Below, in pieces: positions 43,280 to 54,088 of a stretch of 64,000 nucleotides of DNA. How positions within the stretch are numbered: position 1 is the stretch's first letter; every line of letters starts with the position of its first letter. Where the stretch lies: NCBI GenBank assembly GCA_030867875.1, contig JAOWCC010000577.1:77481740-77545739 (forward strand), read 5' to 3'. The translations under genes and the position numbers were made by a program. The notes beneath the pieces are model-generated. The model worked only from the letters and a program-made list of their open reading frames with translations. It did not search any database and was not told the DNA's origin. Source of the stretch: Actinernus sp. WN-2022 (lineage: Eukaryota > Cnidaria > Anthozoa > Actiniaria > Actinernidae).

Positions 43280-44922
43280 TTATTCATCATTAACAACTGG
43301 AAGGGAAATTTCCTCAAGATTCTCTGAACGAATGTTATTTTGTGTTGCTCCATGACCATCTTGTGTTGCTGAAGACTGAGGTTCCACGGGTGCTGAGCGA
43401 CAGCAAACAATGTTGACCTCAGGACAACAGCATGTCAAGACTTCCCAGTATCCATTGCGGTATTCGTTGCTTGCCAGAGCGTAGAGGAAGGGGTTTACCG
43501 AGCTGTTAAACATGGCCAAGTCAATGGTGAATTGATGAAAAGTCGTGTCAAGACGAATCTGAAAATTCAGATTGCACAATAGATTGAGCTCATTAGCATT
43601 GGATGACCATAACTATATTGAGCTCATTAGCATTGGATGACCATAACTATATTGAGCTCATTAGCATTGGATGACCATAACTATAGATTGAGCTCATTAA
43701 CATTGGATGACCATAACAATAGATTTAGCTCAGTAGCATTGGATGACCATAACAATAGATTTAGCTCATTAGCATTGGATGACCATACCTATAGATCTAT
43801 TACCTAATAAAAGATAAACTTAGTTGGTGCTTTGACCATCACCAAGGGAACCGGATAAACTTTCTCACGACAAACGAGAAAAACAACTAAACTTAGCAGA
43901 GTTATACTGATAAATACTGAAAAATATTCATATATAGAGACGTTTAGTGCAACATTTTTGGTTGTTTTTTTTAGTGCAAAGAGTGTTGGAAATCATGTCA
44001 GCCAGGACATAGATAAGGTATTCCCAGGTTATAGAGGAACATAATCGATTATATTTATAAAACACACCCCTTTGAATACCTTTCCAATGTTGTAGAGGAA
44101 GAAGTTGACTTGGTTCGGCAGCCAGCACGCGATGATTGTGAATGACGCCAACACAGCGATGAGCGTGATTTTCTTCCTGGCCGCACTGCCGTGCTGTTGA
44201 CTGACACTTGATGAAGTTTTGAACTTGTACAACATGTGAGCATAGAGAACAGAGATCAAGAAAGATGGAATAATAATGCGAATAAAAACACCTGCAGTTG
44301 CAATAGCACGAGTGACCGATACCGTCATAGATTCTGATTTGCCATAGCGACATTTTTGTCCTGGAGATTTTTCTGGCTCTGTCACTACTGTAGGTCTCTG
44401 TATCCACATTAAAGTGAAAATAAACACAACAGTACATAGAAAGAAGATGCAGATTCTCCTCCTGGTGAATGTTTGCTTGTATCTAGTTGGTGTTACAATG
44501 GCGCACCAGCGATCTAGAGTCATAAGAAGACAGATGTACACTGACAGACTGCCCAGTGAAAATAACACAATGCGTGACCAGATGATTTCACAGTAGAAAG
44601 AGAGAGCAAACCCCGGCGAAGAGGGCTCAAATAGTGGCTTCACGAAGACATGCCTTGGGGTTACGAAGAGCAAGATTCCTGTAACTAAATCGGTTATCGA
44701 GAGCACGAGAATCCAAAAGGTAAAAGACTTTTTTAAAAGAGTGCGCCTCTTCTTAAACAAGACGAGGAGAACAAGAAGATTACCCAAGAAAGAGAGAACA
44801 GATATGACAGTGGAGGTAGCTTGCTTCACAGTGACGAGTGATCGTGAACCATCAGGACTTGACTGAGAACTGGCTGTAGTTGGGAGGAAGAGAGTGCTGT
44901 TGGTAGTGTTTGGCGCAGCCAT
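43280..44922 (-). CDS. Class A (rhodopsin-like) G protein-coupled receptor, two exons
   Basis: Exon 1 is 44922-44080 (281 codons) and exon 2 is 43558-43280 (92 codons plus stop), joined phase 0 at AAG|GTATTC and TTTCAG|ATTCG, giving 373 aa. N-glycosylation sites (NTT, NST) lie in the N-terminus. TM1 has GN (N48), TM2 LSITD (D78), the TM3 top C111 pairs with C191 in ECL2, and the TM3 end has DRW (137-139, a DRY variant). TM5 has P219, TM6 has CWLP (266-269), and TM7 in exon 2 has NPFLY (303-307). A Cys-rich tail (CCC 324-326, CC 333-334) may be palmitoylated. It is a cell-surface receptor signalling through G proteins. The ligand is unknown; the motifs fit the large cnidarian orphan/peptide-amine-like class A set. 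No breaks; probably functional. Confidence 0.88.
43581..43796. repeat. ~35-bp tandem repeat in the GPCR intron (6 units)
   Basis: Six units of ATTGAGCTCATTAGCATTGG followed by ATGACCATAACTATAG, with slight length and base changes. It begins about 22 bp inside the intron from the exon 2 acceptor. Confidence 0.9.
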
Positions 44923-45595
44923 TGAGGAAGGCGTAACAGTTTACATTAGATTAGATGTCTTAAACTAGAAGTGCTTCCTGTCTGCCTTCCTGTTAACAGT
45001 GGTTAAATAGCCAGGTTATATTCACTGTGGTTCGATCTTTATCAAGGCCTGCAAAAGAAAAAAAAATTAAGACCCGCTAATAACTAATATACTTTACTTA
45101 TGACAATACTGCGCTCTGCCAGTTCATATCCTGTTACTTTATAGCTAGGAAATCTGTTAGAGCCACATATATATTAGCCCTGGGAGGTGGGAGGGAGATG
45201 CCCGACTGTAATTTTAATTTGCGTTTTGCTGAATAAGTTCTTAACGAAAAATAAAACGCAAAAACAAAATAATTTCAATCATGTGTGAATTCGTCGCGTT
45301 CCCTGATATGCCTGTATATTTTTTCACATGAAGTTGTTTGAATCTCAAGAAATTTAAAAAAAACGGTATCGCATCACAGACAGGCACTCCACCAAGTACC
45401 GGGCGGTTTAACAAGATCTGTCAGGGAATAGATTCTTACTAATCAGTCCAACAGAAAGTAACATTAATTTACACAACATAGAAAAACAGTATGTATGTAG
45501 CAGGAAAATTATGTTTCATGTAATAACCTTGGTTCAGTATATACATTCAGCTCTCACAACTTGAGAGTACTTCAACATCTACTAACGTGCTATTC
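44923..45595. other. GPCR upstream region; no element identified
   Basis: AT-rich, with no TATA box placed convincingly ahead of the GPCR start on the minus strand. No coding signal until the LINE at about 45596. Confidence 0.4.
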
Positions 45596-46062
45596 ATGAA
45601 TCAAGTTAAAATGTTTGCGAGTTAGGTGCTTTAGGCATTAGTGACCACAATATGGTATATGCTTGTCGTAAAATAACGTCTGTTAAAAGTGCTTGACACA
45701 GAATACTAAATTATCGGGATTTTGCTAAGTTTAATTCTTCAGCTTTTCGAAACGACTTGGGATTGCATAAAACTGTGAATGACCCTAAAGAAATGTTGGA
45801 GGCATGGAAAACTATGTTCTTAAACGTAGTTGACAAACATGCCCCCACTAAACGTAGACGGGTTAGACTAAAACAGAATCCCTGGATTACTCCTGACCTT
45901 AATCGGGCAAAGGATGATTAACAGACTTGCTCATTTACAAACACGTGCGTAATGATGTTAACAAACACACACGTAAAGCTAAATCAGACTACTACAACTC
46001 ATGCATAAAAAATAACGAAAATGACCAATCAAAGTATGGAAAACAATAAATCAGCTCAGTTA

Positions 46063-46263
46063 TGTAAGACACTGGGATATAGTTTATAGTGACTTTAATT
46101 ATCTGGATTATAGCAAGCGCTAAGTCTCTTACAAGTCTCCCGAGTATCTCGTATATCAGACTATTTTACTCGCACGTGTTATACATGGCGTGACATAGCT
46201 ATGCGGCATAATGTGATTGGTCTATCATATACATAGAATATAATACAGACACAACATGTCACA
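46063..46263 (-). repeat. 3' LTR of the Gypsy element
   Basis: 201 bp, TGTAAGACACTGG...AACATGTCACA on the plus strand. It differs from the other LTR at two positions: GGCATAATG versus GGCAAAATG, and AGAATATAA versus AGAACATAA. Confidence 0.95.
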
Positions 46264-46335
46264 TCTTTCCTTTCCCAACTAGATAGTACATTTACCCGGT
46301 ATTCTAACCACACTAGCTAGGAAACAAAATCGATG

Positions 46336-47454
46336 TTAGTTCAGACTGCAGTCATAGTCCTGGTGCCACCCTGGTGGCTTCACAGTGCGCCTAGACCTTC
46401 TGGGTTCCATCGGTGGTGGTTGAGGCTCCCCTTGCTGAGCAGCGGCACCAGCAGCTTCGTCATCCGTCGGCGGCACAATATCTGGCACCACATCCTCTGG
46501 AAGCAGGGTTGATGCAGGCTCACCAGTGCTGATCACATGCCTCCGGTTCCTCCTGTATACTCCGGAGCCAATCTGAACCTTGTAGCTCCTTGGACCAGCT
46601 TGCCCAGTGCACGTACCGGCACTCCATGTCTTCTGCCCCGGCAGGCGCATGCGGACAGACTCTCCGATGCTGATGGCTGGTAGTGGCTTAGTGTGCTTGT
46701 CATAATAGTACCGCTGACGTTCCTTGGCCCCAATGAGTCTGCGCGTTTCCTCCTCTGTGGAGTGCCTGGGTTGCAGCAGAGACCCAGCGACCGGGAGCAG
46801 CGTCTTACAGCGACGACCCATGAGACGCTGCGCAGGGCTGGTCCCAATTTCAGCCGTTGGCGTGTTGCGCCAGTCGAGCAGGGCTTGGAATTCAGACCCT
46901 CCCGACGCCTTGCACTTCATGAATAACCTCTTAATCGTCTGCACTGCGTTTTCCGCCTTCCCGTTGGACTGGGGGTAGGTTGGCGAGGATGTTTGATGCT
47001 CAAACATCCAGGTCTTAGTGAACACAGAAAACTCAGCTGAACAAAACTGTGGCCCATTATCTGTAACTAGAGTATCGGGTACTCCAAATCTAGCTAACAC
47101 TGCCTTAAGCTCCTTGATGACTGTGCGTGAAGTTACTGAACCCAACCTAGCTACCTCAATATAATTGCTATAGTAATCGCTAACTACTAACAGTGTTCTT
47201 CCGTCAAAGTCACACAAGTCAGCTGCCACTTTAGCCCAAGGACGCGCAACAAACTCATGCTGTATCATTGGCTCCTTTGCTTGACCCCTGCTGTGAGCCA
47301 AGCAGACGTCGCACTTCGCAACGTACTCCCGGATCTCCGTTGCCATACGCGGCCAATATAGGGTGTCCCTAGCCCTACGTATACACGCCTCTATACCGAT
47401 ATGAGAGGAATGCGTCTTCTCGATCAGCTCCTTCCTGAGCACTACCGGGACCAC
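46336..47454 (-). CDS. Gypsy integrase (C-terminal part of pol)
   Basis: This frame directly continues gag-pol after TAG 47460-47458; its first Met-like codon is GTG 47454, so it is not an independent gene. From residue 15 it has an HHCC zinc site (H15, H18, C48, C51). The catalytic core follows with D79 (AADLCDF), D132 (VTDNGPQF) and E168 (NGKAENAV), a D,D-35-E arrangement. The C-terminus has an SH3-like region (PLPAISIGESVRMRLPGQKT...YKVQIGSGVYRRNRRHV) and a Pro-rich tail. It inserts the cDNA into the host genome. All catalytic residues are present, but expression needs suppression of the upstream TAG. Confidence 0.9.
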   Translation of the reverse strand: MVPVVLRKELIEKTHSSHIGIEACIRRARDTLYWPRMATEIREYVAKCDVCLAHSRGQAKEPMIQHEFVARPWAKVAADLCDFDGRTLLVVSDYYSNYIEVARLGSVTSRTVIKELKAVLARFGVPDTLVTDNGPQFCSAEFSVFTKTWMFEHQTSSPTYPQSNGKAENAVQTIKRLFMKCKASGGSEFQALLDWRNTPTAEIGTSPAQRLMGRRCKTLLPVAGSLLQPRHSTEEETRRLIGAKERQRYYYDKHTKPLPAISIGESVRMRLPGQKTWSAGTCTGQAGPRSYKVQIGSGVYRRNRRHVISTGEPASTLLPEDVVPDIVPPTDDEAAGAAAQQGEPQPPPMEPRRSRRTVKPPGWHQDYDCSLN

Positions 47455-47457
47455 TAA

Positions 47458-50325
47458 CTACTGACCTTTAAAGATAAGCTCATCCTGGATGGTCAGCTCA
47501 CAGCGTACATCGAAGTATGGACGGGCACATTCCGGAACTTCAGCTCTTTTCTCCGGCCACCCTTGCAGTATTACCCTTCTGAGCGTTTGCTGCACTGGAT
47601 CATCAGCCGATGCATTCCTCAGTTGCTGCCACCGTTCCTTCGTTACCGACAGCCCGGCGCGATGGTCGACTTCCTCCAGTTCCCTTGTGAAGTCACACGC
47701 ATTCACCTCGGGAAGATACGCACGGCTGAGCGTGTCTGCGAGCACCATCTCCGTTCCTTTCTTGTACTTTACCCGCAGGCTGTACTTCTGCAGGCGCATG
47801 AGCATCCGCTGCAGGCGCTGTGGGGCAGATGCTAACGGCTTGATAAATATCGGCTCCAAAGGCTTGTGATCGGTCTCCACATTGACGAGATGACGGCCAT
47901 ACACATATGCGTCGAACCGATCACACGCAAAAACTATCGCGAGAAGTTCTTTCTCGATCTGTGCGTATCGCGTTTCTGCCGGTGTGAGTGCCCGCGACGC
48001 GTAGGCGACCGGTTGCCCATTCTGCATTAACGTCGCCCCGAGACCTGATTGAGATGCGTCGCACTGGAGGGTGACTTCGTCGTCCAAACTGTAGTATCGC
48101 AGTACTGGGGTCCTCGTGACAGCTTCCTTTAGGCTCTCGAAGGCTGTCTGCTGAGCGCTATCCCAGACCCAGTCCACATCACGCTGTGTTAACTCTCTCA
48201 GAGGCTTCGTAATGTCTGACAAATGAGGCAGAAATTTCGCAAGATATTGCGCAAGTCCCAGCAGTCGCTGAACTCCAGCCTTATCTGTGGGGGTTGGCAT
48301 TTCTGATATTGGTCTGACCTTCGCTGGATCCACCTGGAGACCCTTGTCAGTTGTGACATGGCCAATAAAAAGAACCTCGTTCTGTCTCAGCTTCACTTTA
48401 TCTGGATTTAGGCGGACATTCCGTTGCTCACACCGCTTGAGGAACGCTAACAGGTTTCGGTCGTGGTAACGTGATGCCTCTTCATATGTGTCACCATATC
48501 CTACAGCGATGAAGTCATCCGCCACTACCTCAATGCCAGTAAGCCCCTCAATCATCTCATGCATTCTCCGCTGAAATACTTCTGGCGCTGATGAAATTCC
48601 GAAGGGCATGCGTTTCCAGCGGTATCGTCCAAACGGTGTCTGGAATGTGGTGAGGTATGATGACTCTTCATCCAAACTCACATGCCAAAATCCGTTGCGC
48701 ACGTCTAACACTGTAAACACCTTTGCCCCGTGCAGACGTGTCGCAATGTCCTCAATCGTCGGCATTTGGTAGTTCTCTCGTAGAATGGCGTGGTTGAGGT
48801 CCTTTGGATCGAGACACACACGCAGTTTTCCATTTTTCTTTGTCGCGGCCACCACCGAGCTTATCCACTCAGTGGGCCTAGTCACGGGAGCTATAATGTC
48901 CTGAACCACCAAGTCGTCCAGTGTCTCCTTCAGTTTTGGCCTCAGAGCCACGGCAACCCGCCTCGGAGCGTGCTGTACCGGTCGGACGGTCGAGTCCAGC
49001 TTGATTTTGTACTCTCCGTCCAATTTTCCAACCCCATCACTGAAGACGTTCGGAAATTTCGCTACAAACTGCTCCTTTGATAGCACTGCATCCGGTGTCT
49101 GTACTGCGTAAACTGGGGCATTCCCCGTCTTGGGCTTATTTAGCAGATCGTTATCATGGTACTGGACGATCCCCATGCCTACGCAAGCCTTGTGCCCTAA
49201 TATGGGGCGAATGTCATCATTGTTCACCAGACGGCAGTCTAATAGATATGATGAGCCATTCCTCCAGACACGGAGCGGTACCCTACCAATGACTTTGATC
49301 TTCGATCCCCCATAAGCAACTAGTGGAGTTTCTATGGTCTGGACCTTTCCCAATTTCTCATCTTTCGATGCCTTCTTGTAGATATGCAAAGGAAGAACAT
49401 TACACTGGGCGCCCGTATCAGGTTGGAAACGAATAAAGCTGCCAGACTCCAGCTGTAACGTAATTAGCTGGGAATCATCCAGCTTCACCGCCGATACCTC
49501 CTCCGTCTGGTACATTTCCTCTGCTTCATCCTCAACTTCATCCGTGGCTCGGACGTCCTGTCGACATTTGGATGCGAAATGGTTCTTCAGTCCACACGCT
49601 CTGCATTCCTTTCCCAATGCTGGGCACGATTCCCGATTTTCCGGATGTCGAAATCCACAGTTACCACATTCGTGACCTTTGCGTTGTTGTTGTGATTTGC
49701 GACGGGAAAATCGCTTGGGATTTCTTACACTCGATGCTCGCTCACGATCTTCAGTGTTGACTTTATTTACTTCAGAACCAACGATATCTCCGACTACCTT
49801 GATTTGGGCCCGCATGCTTTCGGATGCCCGGCATATCTCGTCAGTTTTGGCGAGCGTGAGACTTGCTTCACGCAAGAGTCTCTCTCTAACTTTGGCATCG
49901 TTTATTCCAAATAACAGCTTGTCCCTTAGTATCTGATCAGGCGTGATTTTGTCGAAGTCACAGCCTTCAGCCAGCTTTCGCAGAGAAGTCTTATAGTGGT
50001 CGTAAGACTCGCCAGCTTCTTGCATTCGTTGATGAAAACGGTAGCGCTCGAAAGGCACATTTCGGCGAGGCTCGCAGTACTCGGCAAATTTCTTCAGAAC
50101 CGGCTCAATTTTCGTCTCTTCGCCTTCATTCCATCCGGTAAATGTTGAATAAACCTCTCTCGCCTCTTCGCCAATCACAGTCAGTAATGTAGCTACCTGG
50201 ACAGGCTCTGATTTCTTGTCTACTTCCGTTGCAAGAGCATAGTTTTGCCAAGCCCGCTTCTCGGATGCATTGTTATCGTGGATTTCTAGCGGCGCCGGCG
50301 GAGGCAGAGCAAATCCCGAAGCCAT
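47458..50325 (-). CDS. Gypsy gag - protease - reverse transcriptase - RNase H polyprotein
   Basis: The frame is open from GTG 50352, but the first ATG, at 50325 (MASGFALPP), is taken as the start, giving 955 codons. In order: a gag capsid-like region (FERYRFHQRMQEAGESYDHY), two CCHC zinc knuckles (about residues 220-255), protease with DTGAQ (about 303), RT with LDVRNGFWHV, MPFGISSAP and the catalytic VADD (about 601-604), then RNase H (LQCDASQSGLGATL, ETDHKPLEPIF). It ends at TAG 47460-47458, with integrase following in the same frame. Apart from that stop it is intact, which fits the near-identical LTRs. This gag-pol layout is typical of animal Gypsy elements of the K02A2.6-like group. Confidence 0.93.
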   Translation of the reverse strand: MASGFALPPPAPLEIHDNNASEKRAWQNYALATEVDKKSEPVQVATLLTVIGEEAREVYSTFTGWNEGEETKIEPVLKKFAEYCEPRRNVPFERYRFHQRMQEAGESYDHYKTSLRKLAEGCDFDKITPDQILRDKLLFGINDAKVRERLLREASLTLAKTDEICRASESMRAQIKVVGDIVGSEVNKVNTEDRERASSVRNPKRFSRRKSQQQRKGHECGNCGFRHPENRESCPALGKECRACGLKNHFASKCRQDVRATDEVEDEAEEMYQTEEVSAVKLDDSQLITLQLESGSFIRFQPDTGAQCNVLPLHIYKKASKDEKLGKVQTIETPLVAYGGSKIKVIGRVPLRVWRNGSSYLLDCRLVNNDDIRPILGHKACVGMGIVQYHDNDLLNKPKTGNAPVYAVQTPDAVLSKEQFVAKFPNVFSDGVGKLDGEYKIKLDSTVRPVQHAPRRVAVALRPKLKETLDDLVVQDIIAPVTRPTEWISSVVAATKKNGKLRVCLDPKDLNHAILRENYQMPTIEDIATRLHGAKVFTVLDVRNGFWHVSLDEESSYLTTFQTPFGRYRWKRMPFGISSAPEVFQRRMHEMIEGLTGIEVVADDFIAVGYGDTYEEASRYHDRNLLAFLKRCEQRNVRLNPDKVKLRQNEVLFIGHVTTDKGLQVDPAKVRPISEMPTPTDKAGVQRLLGLAQYLAKFLPHLSDITKPLRELTQRDVDWVWDSAQQTAFESLKEAVTRTPVLRYYSLDDEVTLQCDASQSGLGATLMQNGQPVAYASRALTPAETRYAQIEKELLAIVFACDRFDAYVYGRHLVNVETDHKPLEPIFIKPLASAPQRLQRMLMRLQKYSLRVKYKKGTEMVLADTLSRAYLPEVNACDFTRELEEVDHRAGLSVTKERWQQLRNASADDPVQQTLRRVILQGWPEKRAEVPECARPYFDVRCELTIQDELIFKGQ

Positions 50326-50395
50326 ATTAGCACTGTAGCGACTGTAGACCACTGTAGAACTACTCAGGCGTGAGGTCGGTCACCGCCTGCCACCA

Positions 50396-50596
50396 TGTAA
50401 GACACTGGGATATAGTTTATAGTGACTTTAATTATCTGGATTATAGCAAGCGCTAAGTCTCTTACAAGTCTCCCGAGTATCTCGTATATCAGACTATTTT
50501 ACTCGCACGTGTTATACATGGCGTGACATAGCTATGCGGCAAAATGTGATTGGTCTATCATATACATAGAACATAATACAGACACAACATGTCACA
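50396..50596 (-). repeat. 5' LTR of the Gypsy element
   Basis: 201 bp, paired with 46063-46263 (two differences). It directly precedes, on the minus strand, the TGGTGGCAGGCGG primer-binding region. Confidence 0.95.
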
Positions 50597-52219
50597 AGTT
50601 ACATCTCGCAAATCCGGCACGACCGTTATTAACGAGATTAAGCGTGACGAGACTCTGATAACTAAACCAGAAGAGATGACCGAAATTATGAATGAACACT
50701 TTACGGGTATAGGTCCAAAATTAGCCGAAAATATTCCTAACAATGGAACCTATTTAAATCAATATTTGAGTAGGGTAGAATGCACCTTTCAAATGCAGCC
50801 TTTAACAAATAGACAAGTTCTAAAACTCCTGAAAAAATTATCTACCTCCAAGGCAACAGGCCTCGATAATATTTCATGTAGGCTACTAAAGGAGGCATCA
50901 GTAGTTCTATCACAGAGATTTTTAATACATCAATTACGTTCGGGATTTTTCCAGATGAATGGAAACTCGCGCGAGCTAGCGCTATCTACAAAAAATACAA
51001 CCGATTAGAACCCAATAACTATAGACCAATCTCTGTAATTCCTGCTATAGCTAAAGACTTTCATTGAACGCTTAATTTATTAGCAGGCCTACAAATACCT
51101 ACAAACTAATAATCTCCTAACACATTCTCAGTCTGGCTTCCGAGCACAACACAGCTCTTCTAGAGGAAACTGATTACTGGTACAATAATACTGACAATGG
51201 ATATGTTAATGTTACTACATTCCTAGACCTTAAAAAAAGCCTTCGACACAGTCAATCATGAAATTTTACTCCAAAAGTTATCTCTGTATGGGATAGCAGG
51301 TTTACCACTGCAGTGGTTTAGTTCATATTTAGATAATAGACAACAAAGGTAAATCATCTAGTTTGAGAGCTGTAACATGCGGTGTACCACAGGATCCATC
51401 CTTGGACCTGTTCACCAAACGCTACTACTCGCATGTATGCTGACGACACAACCCTGACTACAACTGGAAATAACTCGGAGCAAATAGAGGATTTAGTGAA
51501 CAATAATCTCACGACGTAAGCGAATGGCAAAATGCAAAGAAGTTTACACTAAATGCGACGAAAACTGAGATATTGTTTGTTGGCTCAAATCAAAAACTTA
51601 AACATTTCTCAAAAGACATGAAATTTTCAGTCGGTGACAAGACCATTAAAAGAGTGCCGTCAGTCAAATAGCTTGGGATACACCTCAACGAATCATTATC
51701 TTGGAGTATAGAGAAACTCATAAAGAAAATTTCGTCGGGTTTAGGTGCTCTTAGGCGTGTCAAACCATTTATCCCTTTCACGGCAACGACGAGCGTATAT
51801 AGGGCCCTAATCCAGTCTCACTTTGACTATTGCAGTAGCGTTTGGGGAAATCTAAATACAGGACTGGCGGACACTGATTTAGCTACAAAAATTACAGAAT
51901 CGTGCGGCCCGTATATTAACAGGCCTGCCTTATGACACATGTAGACGGGCTCCTAAGTTCCCTGGGCTAGGAAAGACTAAATGTTCAAAGAACCAAACAA
52001 AAAGCCGTTATGATCTATAAAGCTTTGCACGGCCTTGCCTCAGAGTATCTCGATCACAAGTTTAAACGTCGCAGTGAAATGACTCAATATAACCTTTGGC
52101 TCGTCTACAAAAATATATCTTTACCTCGTCCACGAAATGCATTCGTTATGATGGAGCGAAGTACGTTGTGGAATGCATTACCTGACGACATCAGGAAGGC
52201 CAGTAGTGTAAAGAGTTTT

Positions 52220-52520
52220 AAGTAATAGATAAAGAATGAGTGGCCGATCTTTATCCGAAAAATCGGATAAAGATCGGACACAAATTCTTTATCTTACTTA
52301 TCAAACGTCTAGATGTAGAGAGTCATGTTTTCAGTTATTTTGGCGATACGACTTATTTGGCGATACGATTTATTTTGGCCGAGAAAATCGAAGCCAAAGT
52401 TTATGTAAATCAGGACGAAATCTGTATCAGATTTAAAGATCACTTCAAAAACTCATGAATAATTAATGAGCATTTTGTCCAATCAGATGAAGCAAATCAG
52501 TCACGTGCATGCTCCTTTAT
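52220..52520. repeat. Dispersed repeat with central hairpin, copy 1
   Basis: AGTAATAGATAAAGAATGAG leads into CCGATCTTTATCCGA / TCGGATAAAGATCGG and then ATTCTTTATC, CTTATCAAACGTCTAGATGT and TTATTTTGGCGATACGACTT. The same flanks occur at 58838-59115 around a different hairpin. It directly abuts the LINE stop. Confidence 0.65.
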
Positions 52521-52629
52521 ACCTGATAAAATCTCATCATTCTAAAAGGCCCGCGGAGAGATTTGAATTCTGTCCCAGAGGGAAACGAGGTTAATGATTG
52601 AGACAATGGAATTTCTATTGATGTTTCAG

Positions 52630-52732
52630 CTTTCTCATTGAATTGCTAATTAGGATGAACGTTTTATATAAAGAATACTAATGAACATGAAATTTTATAT
52701 AAAGTTTCATCCTAATTAACAATTCACTGATA
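52630..52732. repeat. Foldback of ~100 bp
   Basis: TTGAATTGCTAATTAGGATGAA and TTTATATAAAG are mirrored by CTTTATATAAAG, TTTCATCCTAATTAACAATTCA. Confidence 0.7.
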
Positions 52733-52908
52733 AAAACCCAAAGATAGCAAAAAGTACACGGAACATAAGGTACCTAGATATTAATAAATTTTGCACTAAA
52801 TTTACTAATATCAGCAGACTACCGAAATACACAGATAATATTTTTAAAATGAAGTTATCCAACTACCATTACTTGTTTACCGAGCCACTGTTTAGTTCCA
52901 ATTATTAT

Positions 52909-53081
52909 AAACTAATTGAGATTTTGAGACGCGATACCGAATTATATTGCCGGCCAGTTGGGAGAAAATATATTCCGTATTGGGCGGAGTCGCGCAGCGA
53001 CGAAGCCCAATACGAAGAATATATTTTCTTCCAACGCCGGCAATATAATTCGGAATCGCGTCTCAAAATCTCAATTAGTTT
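52909..53081. mobile_element. 173-bp near-perfect palindrome
   Basis: AAACTAATTGAGATTTTGAG through ACGCGATACCGAATTATATT and GCCGG is mirrored on the right to AATTAGTTT. The centre holds GGGCGGAGTCGCGCAGCGAC. Both strands give almost the same 60-codon frame because of the symmetry; this is not coding evidence. Confidence 0.8.
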
Positions 53082-53099
53082 TGTATCGCGATTCAACAG

Positions 53100-54088
53100 T
53101 TAAGTCGGGAATTGTTAAAAGAAAGAAGAGAATGAAGCACCAAACTTATTCTGATCGTAATTTCAATTCTCAAAAGGCGCCTAGTATATCTATGGCAACG
53201 GTTTCACGGCTTGAGTGGCGAAAACTTTCGCGACGTGTTTCGAAATCTCTTCAAAAATTATGAAAATTGTACTTTTAGCGAATAAGAGTGTTAGATTTCT
53301 GACGGAAACTACAATGCCAACCTTACCTTTAGGATTGAATGATGCTTATCTTGTAATTTACAGTGTTTTGAAGGTGAAATTGTAGAAATCTTGCTGTTGA
53401 ACAAACGACTTTTGACCTTGACCTGGAACCCATGTAACTGCAAGGGCTCGCGCAAGAGCCAATCAGAGGCTGGTATTCTGAGACGCAATACCATGTTATA
53501 TTGGCGTCTCAAAAGTAAACAAAGTGATCAGTGAATCGTGATACTAAACCTAACTCAAAGCCGTAAAATAATAAAAACGTGCATTAAACTTACATATTTT
53601 GTGCCGGAGTCAAACATTTAGAGTCTGCCGTCATGTCAGTCACATCGCTTTCCAAGTCTTGAACTTTATCGAGGTAAACCACGACACCAAATCCTTCAAG
53701 TGCAGGTTCTTCTTGTATTGCGAAACGCCGCCTCAAACAACATAGTATGGTAATTTCTTCATGTCATTCCGTTGAGATGTTCGTAATTGCAGGTGGTGAT
53801 TACTCGAATATTTTGCATGGCGTTGTGAATACAAAGGTTCAATGGTTCATTAAGTAACCATTCCCTTGAGATGTGCGTCTTTCTTTCATTGCATTCTTAA
53901 AGCATTTTTGAAGCCGTTTAAAACACTCACAGCACGTGTTTTATCAAGTCTAAAAATTCTAAAACACTGCTGTTCGTGTTTTAAACAGTACTTATCGGTC
54001 GGTGATTTCCTTTGGTTTTGCTTCATGAATTATTAATGAGTTTGATAAGAACAGATTAATGAAATTATGTATATTTTTAATCATTTTA
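53100..54088. other. No gene recognised
   Basis: Contains a shared segment at 53990-54050 (ACTTATCGGTCGGTGATTTCC) also found at 59063-59110. No coding support. Confidence 0.4.

Larger units (their letters stand above)
46058..50601 (-). mobile_element. Ty3/Gypsy LTR retrotransposon, complete and young
   Basis: The body, 46063-50596 (4,534 bp), is flanked by AGTTA at 46058-46062 and 50597-50601. LTRs of 201 bp (46063-46263, 50396-50596) start TG, end CA and differ at two sites. Reading on the minus strand, the primer-binding region TGGTGGCAGGCGGTGACC directly follows the 5' LTR, and a purine tract (GGGAAAGGAAAGA) directly precedes the 3' LTR. It contains gag-pol in one frame with a single TAG. 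It lies inside a LINE. Confidence 0.95.
45596..52225 (+). pseudogene. CR1/Jockey-like LINE, split by a Gypsy element (45596-46062 and 50602-52225)
   Basis: The left part has the end of an endonuclease (GALGISDHNMVYACRK) and the linker NYRDFAKFNSSAFRNDL, KEMLEAWKTMFLNVVDKHAP and KQNPWITPDLNRAK. The right part has the RT: LKKLSTSKATGLDNISCRLL, EPNNYRPISV, LKKAFDTVNHEILLQKLSLY, AVTCGVPQGS (with a shift), MYADDTTLTT, IQSHFDYCSSVWGNL, and the C-terminal AVMIYKALHGLASEYL to ERSTLWNALPDDIRKASSV. Many frameshifts and stops are present. The two halves are contiguous in protein order once the LTR element and one AGTTA are removed. Confidence 0.85.

Noticed and set aside
47489..49936. Plus-strand frames (up to 126 codons) inside the Gypsy element
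   Set aside because: Antisense shadows of gag-pol.
52849..53103. 84-codon frame and its antisense twin as genes
   Set aside because: Mirror frames forced by a palindrome.
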